A stretch of 64,000 bases of DNA from Thiohalophilus thiocyanatoxydans. GTDB lineage: Bacteria; Pseudomonadota; Gammaproteobacteria; UBA6429; Thiohalophilaceae. Positions within the stretch are counted from its first letter, which is position 1. Each line of letters starts with the position of its first letter. The notes below the pieces were generated by a model. That model saw only the letters and a program-made list of their open reading frames with translations, made no database searches and had not been told where the DNA came from. The position numbers and the translations under genes are program-made. This document shows, piece after piece, positions 7,722 to 16,486 of the stretch. The DNA lies in the NCBI RefSeq assembly GCF_004366735.1, contig NZ_SOQX01000002.1, positions 124,001-188,000 of the forward strand. Direction: 5' to 3'.

Positions 7722-8474
7722 ATGTTGTCGATTAAGAATTTGCACGTCAGTATCGAAGACAAGCCGATACTCAACGGTCTGAACCTGGAAATCGGTACTG
7801 GCGAAGTCCATGCCATCATGGGTCCCAACGGCTCCGGTAAAAGTACCCTGTCCTACGTCCTTTCCGGGCGCGAAGGCTATGAAGTCACCGAGGGACAAAT
7901 CCTGTATGAGGGTGAAGACCTGCTGGAGCTGGAAACCGAAGAGCGTGCCCACAAGGGCATATTCCTGGCTATGCAGTATCCGGTCGAACTGCCCGGCGTG
8001 AATAACATGGTGTTTCTCAAAGAGTCGTTAAACGCTATCCGCCGTGCGCGCGGCGAAGAAGAGCTGGATTCAGTCAAGTTCATGCAGCTGGTCAAGGAAA
8101 AAGCCAAAATGGTCAAGCTGGATGAAAAACTGCTCAAGCGCAGTGTCAACGCCGGCTTCTCCGGTGGTGAGAAAAAGCGTAACGAAATTCTGCAAATGGC
8201 CCTGCTGGAGCCGAAACTGGCACTGCTGGATGAAACCGACTCCGGTCTGGATATCGATGCACTGCGCATTGTTGCCGAGGGCGTCAACGCCTTGCGCAGC
8301 CCGGAACGCTCCGTGGTCCTGGTCACCCATTACCAGCGCCTGCTGGATTACATCCAGCCGGATCATGTGCACGTGTTGTCCGAAGGACGTATCGTGCGTT
8401 CCGGCGGCAAGGAACTGGCGCATGAGCTCGAAGAGAAAGGTTACAGCTGGCTCAAAGAGGGAGCAGCCGCATGA
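7722..8474 (+). CDS. sufC: Fe-S assembly ATPase SufC
   Basis: 250 residues of an ABC-type ATPase: Walker A GPNGSGKS (about 35-42), a signature region FSGGEKKRNE, Walker B LALLDETDSGLD and the switch His in VVLVTHYQRLL. SufC drives conformational change in SufBC2D. The ATG at 7722 follows TTGGAGG by 8 bases; a TTG 15 bases upstream lies inside that site. It comes 27 bases after sufB and overlaps sufD by 4 bases. Confidence 0.97.
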   Translation: MLSIKNLHVSIEDKPILNGLNLEIGTGEVHAIMGPNGSGKSTLSYVLSGREGYEVTEGQILYEGEDLLELETEERAHKGIFLAMQYPVELPGVNNMVFLKESLNAIRRARGEEELDSVKFMQLVKEKAKMVKLDEKLLKRSVNAGFSGGEKKRNEILQMALLEPKLALLDETDSGLDIDALRIVAEGVNALRSPERSVVLVTHYQRLLDYIQPDHVHVLSEGRIVRSGGKELAHELEEKGYSWLKEGAAA

Positions 8475-9829
8475 GTGCAGGTAACGAACAGTCCCGTCAA
8501 TGGTTTGAAGATCTGGCGCACTCCGGCCAGGTCGATCTGCCGAGCGAAAAACTCGGCTGGCTCGACGATGCCCGGCAACAGGCACGTCAGGCCATCAATA
8601 CCCTGCCGGTACCGTATCGCAAGCAGGAAGAGTGGCGCTATACCAGCATTGATGGCCTGTTGAAGCAGAATTTTCAGCCCGTAAACGACCCGTTCACCGC
8701 ACTGCAATCGGTGGACCTGGAGGACTGGTTGTTGCCGGAGATGGATTGTTACCGGCTGGTCTTTGCCAACGGCCGTTGCGTCCCGCATCTTTCCGAGACC
8801 AGCGAATTACCCGACGGCGTTCGCGTCGGCAGTCTGCGCGCGGCGTTGACGACCGATCCGGATCTGCTGGCGACCTGGTTCGGGCAAACGGCCAACCACT
8901 CTCAACATCTGTTTACAGCCCTGAATACCGTTCTGATCAACGATGGGGTCTTTATTCATGTTGATTCAAATGTGAAGCTGGACAAGCCCATCGAAGTTCT
9001 GTATCTGAGCCTGGCCCTGGAAGATGCCGTGGTTGCCCATCCGCGTAATCTGGTGGTGATGGAGCCTGGCAGTGAGGCGACCCTGATCGAGCGTTTTGTC
9101 AGCACCGGCCAGTCCGTTTATTTCAACAATAATCTGAGCGAGATTATTCTCAATGAATCGGCGACCCTGATACATCATCGGGTTCAGGATGAAAGCAGTC
9201 AGGCTTACCATCTGAGTAACCTGTTTCTTTCTCAACAGAAGCAGAGCCGCTATCGTGGCACGGCCCTGGCACTGGGTGGTGCCTGGGCCCGTACCGAATA
9301 CAAGGTCAAGTTTCTCGATGAGGAAGCGGAGTGCCGCCTCAACGGACTGTACACAGTGGGGGAAAAACAGCTGACCGATTTCCATCTGGATATCGATCAT
9401 GCCAAACCACATTGTGCCAGTGAGGAGAATTTCCGCGGCATTTTGTATGGCAAAGGCCGGGCCGTTTTCGATGGTCGTATTCTGGTTGCCAAAGACGCCC
9501 AGAAGAGTGATGCCCATCTGCACAATGCCAATCTCATGCTGACCCGAAACGCTGAAGTGGACACCAAGCCGCAGCTTGAGATTTATGCCGATGATGTCAA
9601 ATGCAGTCACGGTACCAGCGTTGGCCAGCTTGAGCCGGAGCAGATCTACTACATGCGCGCACGCGGCATTGAGACCGCCATGGCCCAGAAAATGCTGTGC
9701 CTCGGTTTTGCCGATGAAATTATCGATACCATTGAAATCGAGCCTTTGCGACAGCATGTACATGAAAGACTGCATAATGCGCTGGATCGGGTAGTCAGTG
9801 AACAGTTGCAAGCTGAAGAGGTGGCATAA
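8471..9829 (+). CDS. sufD: Fe-S assembly complex subunit SufD
   Basis: 452 residues, a SufB paralogue with the same right-handed beta-helix core; the motif DDVKCSHGTSVGQLEPEQI and the following YMRARGI segment are typical of SufD. It pairs with SufB in the SufBC2D scaffold and is needed for iron entry. ATG 8471 overlaps the sufC stop (ATGA), and its stop overlaps the next start by one base, so translation is probably coupled. Confidence 0.96.
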   Translation: MSAGNEQSRQWFEDLAHSGQVDLPSEKLGWLDDARQQARQAINTLPVPYRKQEEWRYTSIDGLLKQNFQPVNDPFTALQSVDLEDWLLPEMDCYRLVFANGRCVPHLSETSELPDGVRVGSLRAALTTDPDLLATWFGQTANHSQHLFTALNTVLINDGVFIHVDSNVKLDKPIEVLYLSLALEDAVVAHPRNLVVMEPGSEATLIERFVSTGQSVYFNNNLSEIILNESATLIHHRVQDESSQAYHLSNLFLSQQKQSRYRGTALALGGAWARTEYKVKFLDEEAECRLNGLYTVGEKQLTDFHLDIDHAKPHCASEENFRGILYGKGRAVFDGRILVAKDAQKSDAHLHNANLMLTRNAEVDTKPQLEIYADDVKCSHGTSVGQLEPEQIYYMRARGIETAMAQKMLCLGFADEIIDTIEIEPLRQHVHERLHNALDRVVSEQLQAEEVA

Positions 9830-10209
9830 TGAGCGCCAGACGAGTTTTGTTTCAGCCACAAATTGAAACAGGCAGCGGGGGCGGTGCATCCGTTGCAGAC
9901 AGTGACGCACCCCTGGAAGAGCGAATCGTCGAAGCGCTGAAGACGATTTACGACCCGGAAATCCCGGTGAATATTTATGAACTGGGGTTGATTTACGAAG
10001 TGAATATCGACCAGGATAACAAGGTTTTTGTCACCATGACCCTGACCACACCGGGTTGTCCGGTTGCCGGCTCCATGCCGGGACAGGTGGAACAAACCAT
10101 CAAGAATGTTGAAGGTGTTAACGATGCCGAGGTTGAGCTGGTCTGGGATCCACCGTGGACCATCGATCGCATGACTGAAGAAGCACGTTTAACCCTGGGC
10201 TTGTTGTAA
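9829..10209 (+). CDS. sufT: SufT-like Fe-S maturation protein (DUF59/MIP18 family)
   Basis: 126 residues. After a variable N-terminal arm comes the DUF59 domain: LKTIYDPEIPVNIYELGLIY, TMTLTTPGCPVAGSM with its conserved cysteine, and the end WDPPWTIDRMTEEAR. The family helps deliver iron-sulfur clusters to target proteins. It overlaps sufD by one base and precedes sufA by 13 bases. The symbol follows the common naming of DUF59 genes in suf operons; the family also contains PaaD-like proteins, but the operon favours the Fe-S role. Confidence 0.9.
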   Translation: MSARRVLFQPQIETGSGGGASVADSDAPLEERIVEALKTIYDPEIPVNIYELGLIYEVNIDQDNKVFVTMTLTTPGCPVAGSMPGQVEQTIKNVEGVNDAEVELVWDPPWTIDRMTEEARLTLGLL

Positions 10210-10222
10210 ACAGGAGGTAATT

Positions 10223-10549
10223 ATGGCTGTTGCATTAACCGAAAGTGCCGCCAAACACGTCGAATCCATGCTCGGCAAGCGTGGCAGTGGAATCGGACTG
10301 CGTCTGGGTACCCGAAAATCGGGTTGTACCGGCTTTGCCTACGTTGTCGATTATGCCGATGAAGTCAGTGATGACGATGTTGTCTTCGAAAGTCATGGTG
10401 TGAAGGTTGTTGTGGATAAGCAGAGCCTGGATAATATTGACGGGACTGAAATCGACTACATGAAAACCAATGCCATTAACGAAGGTTTTGAGTTTCGTAA
10501 CCCGAATATTAAGGATATGTGCGGTTGCGGCGAGTCCTTCAGCGTCTGA
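10223..10549 (+). CDS. sufA: A-type Fe-S carrier SufA/IscA
   Basis: 108 residues with the three conserved cysteines of A-type carriers: SGCTGFAYVVDYAD (about residue 34) and the C-terminal CGCGESF. These proteins receive clusters from the scaffold and pass them to apoproteins. AGGAGG lies 7 bases before the ATG. Sequence alone cannot separate SufA from IscA; the suf context decides. Confidence 0.94.
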   Translation: MAVALTESAAKHVESMLGKRGSGIGLRLGTRKSGCTGFAYVVDYADEVSDDDVVFESHGVKVVVDKQSLDNIDGTEIDYMKTNAINEGFEFRNPNIKDMCGCGESFSV

Positions 10550-10570
10550 TTTCGACCGACAGGAGCAGGC

Positions 10571-11005
10571 ATGACGTCACTTGACGATATCGTCGACACA
10601 TTTGAAATACTGGGTGACTGGGATCAACGTTATCAATATCTGACCGAGCTGGGTGAAAAATTGCCGCCCCTGCCGGAAGAAGCCCGTATTGAGGACAACA
10701 AGGTCAAGGGTTGCATGAGCCAGGTCTGGGTTCATGCCTATCTGAATCCGGATAACCCGGAACTGATTCGTTTCCATGGTGATTGCGATACCAGCATTAT
10801 CAAGGGCGTACTGGCCCTGTTGATCCAGCTTGTCGAGGATCGCACGGCGGATGAGATCGAGGCGCTGGATGTGGACGAATTTTTTGAAAGGCTCAAGCTC
10901 GATGAACACCTGTCACCCAATCGCCATGTCGGTATCTATGCCATCGTCGACCTGATGAAACAGCAGGTTCGGGAACTCAAGGCCAGCCAGCAAGTCTCCG
11001 CCTGA
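10571..11005 (+). CDS. sufE: Cysteine desulfurase activator SufE
   Basis: 144 residues of the SufE/CsdE family. The motif DNKVKGCMSQVW contains the acceptor cysteine that takes persulfide sulfur from a cysteine desulfurase. It is the last gene of the operon, 21 bases after sufA, with AGGAG before the ATG. Its usual partner sufS is absent here, so the desulfurase must come from elsewhere in the genome. Confidence 0.95.
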   Translation: MTSLDDIVDTFEILGDWDQRYQYLTELGEKLPPLPEEARIEDNKVKGCMSQVWVHAYLNPDNPELIRFHGDCDTSIIKGVLALLIQLVEDRTADEIEALDVDEFFERLKLDEHLSPNRHVGIYAIVDLMKQQVRELKASQQVSA

Positions 11006-11063
11006 GAAGCTCATTCCGAAGGCGGAAGACTACACTTTTTGTGCTTGCTGAATTAATCGACAG

Positions 11064-11098
11064 CCGAAAAAAAAGCCGGGCAATGCCCGGCTTTTTTT
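11064..11098. terminator. Bidirectional terminator between sufE and slyD
   Basis: AGCCGGGC AAT GCCCGGCT with an A-run on the left and a T-run on the right, lying between two convergent genes. Confidence 0.9.
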
Positions 11099-11116
11099 AT
11101 GGTCATGGTCGATCTG

Positions 11117-11602
11117 TCAGCCGTGGTCATGGCCTTCGGGGCCGTGGACGTGGCCATGGTCCAGCTCTTCCTGGGTGGCATCACGAACTTCGGTGATGGT
11201 CACGTCAAAGTGCAGGTTCTGGCCCGCCAGAGGATGGTTGCCGTCGATGACCACTCCGTCATCCTTGATGTCCATCACGGTGATGGTGAGCGGCTGGCCT
11301 TCCGGGGTCATGGCCTGATACTGCGCGCCAACCTGGACTTCGGTGCCTTCGAACATGTCATTCGGCACGGTCTGGATCATGCTGTCATCGCGCTGACCAT
11401 AGGCTTCTTCCGGCTGTACACTGACGTTGAGTGAATCGCCTTCTGCCTTGCCTGCCAGGGCGTTTTCCAGGCCGGGAATAATATTGCTGGCGCCATGCAG
11501 ATAGGCCAGGCCCGGGCCGCCCTGAGAGGAATCCAGCACGTTGCCGGTGTCATCTTTGAGGGTATAGTCGATAGTGACGACCTTGTTTTCGGAGATTTGC
11601 AT
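11117..11602 (-). CDS. slyD: FKBP-type peptidyl-prolyl isomerase SlyD
   Basis: 161 residues: an FKBP domain with inserted flap (starting KVVTIDYTLKDDTGNVLDSS, then GLENALAGK, then PEEAYGQRDDSMIQTVP) and the His-rich metal-binding tail HGHVHGPEGHDHG. SlyD is a cytosolic proline isomerase and chaperone, linked to nickel handling for hydrogenases in Escherichia coli. The start at 11602 has AAGGA upstream; the longer frame to 11650 adds only non-homologous residues. It is convergent with the suf operon. Confidence 0.93.
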   Translation of the reverse strand: MQISENKVVTIDYTLKDDTGNVLDSSQGGPGLAYLHGASNIIPGLENALAGKAEGDSLNVSVQPEEAYGQRDDSMIQTVPNDMFEGTEVQVGAQYQAMTPEGQPLTITVMDIKDDGVVIDGNHPLAGQNLHFDVTITEVRDATQEELDHGHVHGPEGHDHG

Positions 11603-11947
11603 AGGTATTCCTTGGAAATGCTGTTGATTTTTGGAGGTACTGTCGATCAAACACCAATACGGTCAGGGAGCCTGATAAGTGGGAATGAAAGAAGCCCGAT
11701 TGCGTTAATAATGCGTGATCCTAGCACAGACTGAAGCGGATTTCAGGGGGGGAGCGGCCTGGGAGCGGCGCAAAACCGTCTCCGGGGTTAAGAACCCCCC
11801 GGGTCCCGCGGAGCAGGGCCGGCACGGGGCTCAGACAGCCTGTTGGCGGCTGTACGGGTAGACTGCCTGTGGCCGAATCGTGCTATAAAGCGCTCTCGGA
11901 TTCGGTACGGATCCGGTTCTGAAATTCACCCGGCCAGAGATGATTGT
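11603..11947. other. Divergent intergenic region slyD-pgm
   Basis: About 345 bases with no gene. A GC-rich tract near 11750-11830 and a TATAAA at 11884-11889 could belong to the pgm promoter, but no good -35 box is at the right distance. Confidence 0.35.
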
Positions 11948-13585
11948 ATGCAGACCAGAACAGTAAGTACCTCACCCTACAAGGATCAGGCGCCAGGCAC
12001 CTCGGGATTGCGCAAGCGGGTGGGCCATTTTCAACAGCCCCATTACCTGGAGAACTTTACCCAGTCGATTTTTGACAGTCTGGCTGCGGATCAGCGCCAC
12101 AGCCTGCTGATCGGCGGCGACGGGCGCTACTACAACGACACGGCGATTCAGACCATCTTGCGCATGGCGCTGGGCAACGGTTTTCGCCGGATAGTGGTGG
12201 GACAGCACGGTTATTTGTCCACGCCGGCGGCGTCACTGCTGATACGCAAGTATCAGCTCGATGGCGGCATTATTCTCTCGGCCAGTCACAATCCGGGCGG
12301 ACCGCAGGGTGATTTCGGTATCAAGTTCAATACCCGTAACGGTGGTCCGGCGCCGGAGAGGCTTACCAACCGGATTTACCAGCTGGCGTCCAGCCTCGAG
12401 CAATACCATATTGCCGAACTGGATCCCGTACCGCTTCATGAATGCGCAACCTATCAGTTTGGCGACAGTCGCATCGAGATTATCGACCCGGTCGGGGATT
12501 ACTCTGATCTGATGGAGCAATTGTTTGATTTTGAACTTATTCGCGAGCAGTTTGCCGCCGGTGAACTGCACATCGCCTATGATGCCATGCATGCCATAAC
12601 CGGCCCCTATGCCCGCGAGATTTTTCAACAGCGCCTGGGCGCACCGCAAAGCAGTCTGCTTAACGCCGAGCCTTTGTCCGATTTTGGTGGCGCGCATCCG
12701 GATCCCAACCTGGCCCATGCCGAACAGCTGCTGGCCATCATGAATCAGGAGAACGGCGCGCCGGATCTGGGTGCTGCCTCGGACGGAGACGGTGATCGGA
12801 ACATGATTCTGGGCCGCCGGTTTTTTGTCACCCCCAGCGACAGTCTCGCGGTGATGGTGGCCAACGCGCATCGGATCCCCGGCTACCGTGAAGGTCTCCT
12901 CGGCGTGGCCCGCTCCATGCCGACCAGCCGGGCGGTTGACCGGGTTGCCGAACGGCTGGAGGTAACCAGCTACGAGACGCCCACCGGCTGGAAGTTTTTC
13001 GGCAACCTGCTGGATGACGGACGCATTACTTTTTGTGGGGAGGAGAGCTTCGGCACGGGCTCCGGGCATATTCGTGAAAAGGACGGGCTCTGGGCGATTC
13101 TGTTCTGGCTAAATCTGCTGGCGGTGCGCAGGCAATCAGTGGCGGCGATCGTCGCCTCACACTGGCAAGAGTATGGCCGGGACTATTATGCCCGGTATGA
13201 TTATGAAAATATCGACAGCAGTATTGCCGAACAGCTGGTTAGCGATTTGCGTGGACAGCTGACGGAATTACCCGGACAGCGAATTGCTGATTTTGTCATC
13301 ACCCGGGCGGACGATTTCTGTTATAAGGATCCAGTGGACGGCAGTCTCAGCGAGCACCAGGGGATTCGCATTCTCTTTGGTGAACAGGCGCGGATAGTGG
13401 TGCGCCTGTCGGGTACAGGTACCGATGGAGCCACCCTGCGGCTCTATTTCGAACAGTATGAGCCGCCTACCGGTCAACTGGAACTGCCCACGGAAGAATT
13501 TTTACAACCTCTGGTGGAGGTGGGAGAAAACCTGCTTCCTGTCTGCCAAAAAACCGGTCGAAGCGGCCCGAATGTGATTACATGA
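11948..13585 (+). CDS. pgm: Alpha-D-glucose phosphomutase
   Basis: 545 residues, the normal size for glucose-specific phosphoglucomutase. The phosphoserine loop is SASHNPGGPQGDFGIKF (Ser about 113), the magnesium loop is DGDGDRNM, the sugar loop is CGEESFGTGS, and the C-terminal phosphate-binding segment is RLSGTGTDG. It interconverts glucose 1-phosphate and glucose 6-phosphate, joining glycogen to central metabolism. The ATG at 11948 begins the homologous region; an in-frame extension upstream is not conserved. It is followed by glycogen phosphorylase after 54 bases. Confidence 0.96.
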   Translation: MQTRTVSTSPYKDQAPGTSGLRKRVGHFQQPHYLENFTQSIFDSLAADQRHSLLIGGDGRYYNDTAIQTILRMALGNGFRRIVVGQHGYLSTPAASLLIRKYQLDGGIILSASHNPGGPQGDFGIKFNTRNGGPAPERLTNRIYQLASSLEQYHIAELDPVPLHECATYQFGDSRIEIIDPVGDYSDLMEQLFDFELIREQFAAGELHIAYDAMHAITGPYAREIFQQRLGAPQSSLLNAEPLSDFGGAHPDPNLAHAEQLLAIMNQENGAPDLGAASDGDGDRNMILGRRFFVTPSDSLAVMVANAHRIPGYREGLLGVARSMPTSRAVDRVAERLEVTSYETPTGWKFFGNLLDDGRITFCGEESFGTGSGHIREKDGLWAILFWLNLLAVRRQSVAAIVASHWQEYGRDYYARYDYENIDSSIAEQLVSDLRGQLTELPGQRIADFVITRADDFCYKDPVDGSLSEHQGIRILFGEQARIVVRLSGTGTDGATLRLYFEQYEPPTGQLELPTEEFLQPLVEVGENLLPVCQKTGRSGPNVIT

Positions 13586-13639
13586 TGTTCTATACTTGTT
13601 CGACAATTCACCTTTACGATAAAAGGTAAGGAACCCTTT

Positions 13640-16192
13640 ATGAGTGAGACGCTATTCCAGCTGGAAGTCCGACCCAATATTCCGGAGAAACTCCGTGGCC
13701 TGGAGGAACTGGCAAATGACCTTTTGTATAGCTGGGATCGCGACGTGCGCGGCCTGTTTTACCGTCTGGATGATGAGCTCTGGGAGACCTGTAATCATAA
13801 CCTGAAGGTCTTTTTGCGGCGCGTTGCACAGAACAAACTGGATGAAGCCATCAAGGACCATCTTTTCATGGAAGAGTACTCGAGAGTGATGTCTTCCTTT
13901 CGCACCTACCATGAAAAAGGGGTTAGTCCGGCAATCACTGCCCATCTTGACCCGGAGTCGGATCAGGTTGCCTATTTCTGTGCCGAGTTCGGACTGCATG
14001 AGAGTTTCCCGATCTATTCCGGAGGGCTGGGTATACTCGCCGGTGATCACTGTAAAGCCGCCAGCGATCTGGGTGTGCCATTTGTCGGCGTCGGTCTTCT
14101 TTATAGACAGGGTTATTTTACCCAGTTTATCGATGGCAATGGCAGTCAGCAGGCGCAGTATACGCCGACCAATTTTGACGAACTGGTCGTTCAGCCGGCC
14201 TGCGACAGTGACGGTAACGCATTTTACGTACAGGTGGAGATAGAGGCGCGACCTGTCAAGCTCAAGGTGTGGATGGCGCGTGCCGGTCATATCCTGCTGT
14301 ATCTTCTTGACAGCGATCTGGAAGAGAACAGTAGTGAGGATCGCAGTATTACCTTCCAGCTGTATGGCGGCGACAGCACGACGCGTATTCAGCAGGAAAT
14401 CGTCCTCGGCATTGGCGGCGTTCGTGCATTGCGCGCACTGGGCATTGAACCGACAATCTGGCATATCAATGAAGGGCATGCCGCATTTCAGATACCGGAA
14501 CGCTGTCGGGAATACATTGATCAAGGCATGGACTTCAATAGTGCATTGGAGCTGGTTGCGGCCGGGACGGTCTTTACGACGCATACGCCGGTATCGGCAG
14601 GCCATGATATCTTTGAAGCCGATCAAATGACCCGTTACTTCAAGGACTACATAAAATCATTGAACATTGACCCGGAAACATTTCTCGCGCTGGGTCAGTC
14701 ACCGAATAATAACACCAGTTTCAATATGACCGCTCTGGCGTTACGCGGATCACGTTTTCATAACGGGGTTAGCCGGATTCACGGTGGTGTGGCTTCAAGT
14801 ATGGAAGGTTATGTCTGGCCGCAGATACCGCCTGACGAAAATCCGATTTCCTATGTGACAAACGGAGTACATGTGCCCACCTTTCTGGCCCGTGAATGGG
14901 TTAACCTTTTTGATATGCGTTTTCGGGAATGGCACAGTGAACTGAACAATCCGACGTTCTGGGATTGTATCGATACCATTCCCAATCATCGTTACTGGAG
15001 TCTGCGCCAGGAATTGAAAGCACAAATGCTGGAGGATGTTAATAAACGCACTCGTCGGCGTTTTCAACGCGCGGGGTTCAGTGAGGCACAATTAAAACGC
15101 CTGACAAGTTATACCGGTGAACCGGAACAAAATGTTCTGGTTATAGGGTTTGCCCGGCGTTTTGCGACCTATAAACGTGCCGCCCTGTTATTTTCCGATT
15201 TACAACGCCTGGCGCGATTGCTGAACAATCCAAAACGTCCGGTAATGATTGTATTCGCCGGCAAGGCGCATCCCCGGGACAAGCCCGGACAGGAACTGAT
15301 CCGGACGATACATGAATACTCCCTGCGCCCCGAGTTTATTGGCAAGATTATCATGCTCGAAGGTTATGATATGGCGCTGGCGCGCAAGCTGGTTACCGGA
15401 GTCGATGTCTGGCTCAATACGCCGGAATATCCTCTCGAAGCCAGTGGGACTTCCGGTCAAAAGGCCGCAATCAATGGTGTGATTAATCTGAGCGTGCTGG
15501 ACGGCTGGTGGGGCGAAGGTTTCGATGGCGAAAACGGCTGGGCGATTCATCCTCATGCCAGTAATGCTGATGACACTCTACGCGATCAGGAAGAGTCCGC
15601 GGATTTGCTGGATATTCTGGAAAACGAGGTGATTCCCTTGTATTACGACTACGGAAGTCAGGGCTACTCGTCCAGCTGGGTGAAGCTGTCGAAAGCCTCC
15701 ATGAAAAGCTGCTTGCCACGCTTCAATGCGCAGCGAATGGTAGTGGACTATGTGAAGAATTTTTACGCCCCGGCACGTTACCAGTATTCACGTTTATCCG
15801 CGAAGGATTGTGCGCCAGCCCGGAAGCTCTCTGACTGGAAAACAAAAGTACGTGAACAGTGGGGTGATGTCAGTATTCGACGTGTCGATGATATTCGCCA
15901 ACAGATACATGATGGCGATTCATTACCCATCGTGGTGCATGCCGGACTGAATGGCCTGGTTCCGGAGGATGTCGTGGTCGAATGTGTTGTGGGAGGCAGA
16001 AACGACGGTGGGGAGTTCGTCTCGTCCGAACAACACCAGTTCAGGCATACCGGGCTACAGGACGATGAGCATGTTTTCGAATTGTATCTCAAACCGAATA
16101 ATTCCGGTCTGAATCACTATAAACTGCGAATATATCCCTGGCATGAGCTGTTAAGCCATCCATTTGAAATGGGGTATATGCTCTGGATCTGA
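13640..16192 (+). CDS. glgP: Alpha-glucan (glycogen) phosphorylase
   Basis: 850 residues of the GT35 family, in the branch with an N-terminal DUF3417-like extension (LRGLEELANDLLYSWDRDVRGLF). The pyridoxal-phosphate lysine lies in EASGTSGQKAAINGV (about residue 608), before LDGWWGEG. It releases glucose 1-phosphate from glycogen, which pgm just upstream converts. AAGGAA precedes the ATG. This branch differs from Escherichia coli GlgP, which has a GTGNMK lysine motif. The gene ends 7 bases before a short inverted-repeat element. Confidence 0.95.
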   Translation: MSETLFQLEVRPNIPEKLRGLEELANDLLYSWDRDVRGLFYRLDDELWETCNHNLKVFLRRVAQNKLDEAIKDHLFMEEYSRVMSSFRTYHEKGVSPAITAHLDPESDQVAYFCAEFGLHESFPIYSGGLGILAGDHCKAASDLGVPFVGVGLLYRQGYFTQFIDGNGSQQAQYTPTNFDELVVQPACDSDGNAFYVQVEIEARPVKLKVWMARAGHILLYLLDSDLEENSSEDRSITFQLYGGDSTTRIQQEIVLGIGGVRALRALGIEPTIWHINEGHAAFQIPERCREYIDQGMDFNSALELVAAGTVFTTHTPVSAGHDIFEADQMTRYFKDYIKSLNIDPETFLALGQSPNNNTSFNMTALALRGSRFHNGVSRIHGGVASSMEGYVWPQIPPDENPISYVTNGVHVPTFLAREWVNLFDMRFREWHSELNNPTFWDCIDTIPNHRYWSLRQELKAQMLEDVNKRTRRRFQRAGFSEAQLKRLTSYTGEPEQNVLVIGFARRFATYKRAALLFSDLQRLARLLNNPKRPVMIVFAGKAHPRDKPGQELIRTIHEYSLRPEFIGKIIMLEGYDMALARKLVTGVDVWLNTPEYPLEASGTSGQKAAINGVINLSVLDGWWGEGFDGENGWAIHPHASNADDTLRDQEESADLLDILENEVIPLYYDYGSQGYSSSWVKLSKASMKSCLPRFNAQRMVVDYVKNFYAPARYQYSRLSAKDCAPARKLSDWKTKVREQWGDVSIRRVDDIRQQIHDGDSLPIVVHAGLNGLVPEDVVVECVVGGRNDGGEFVSSEQHQFRHTGLQDDEHVFELYLKPNNSGLNHYKLRIYPWHELLSHPFEMGYMLWI

Positions 16193-16198
16193 GAGTAT

Positions 16199-16472
16199 TA
16201 ACGCAGAAGCGCAAAGATAAAATAATTTTTAATGTTAAGTCTTGAATGTTGAATTACGTGTAAAGTGATGACTTGAAGTTCAATATTTGACATTTAATAT
16301 TCGACGTCGCAGCAATGTAGGTCAGGTTGCGCGCAGTGCTACCTGACATTCTCTCCGTTCGGAGGGTATCAAGCAGTCTCTCGCCAGTGTGACCTGCAGT
16401 TTATTTTTGAGGATATCTTGGCGAACTTTGCGTCTTTGCACCCAAACAACGGGCATAAACGCCTCTGCGTTA
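16199..16472. repeat. MITE-like inverted-repeat element A between glgP and malQ
   Basis: The ends TAACGCAGAAGCG (16199-16211) and CGCCTCTGCGTTA (16460-16472) are inverted repeats matching at 12 of 13 bases. The 274-base block is noncoding and AT-rich in its left part. It also contains a 33-base palindromic repeat at 16317-16349. It fills nearly the whole gap between two convergent genes. Confidence 0.6.
16317..16349 (+). repeat. 33-bp palindromic repeat, copy 1
   Basis: The core GTCAGGTTGCGCGC...GCTACCTGAC is an imperfect palindrome. The whole 33 bases occur again inverted at 35309-35341 with one mismatch. Both copies lie between the ends of convergent genes. Confidence 0.8.
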
Positions 16473-16486
16473 TTTTTTTCTATAAT

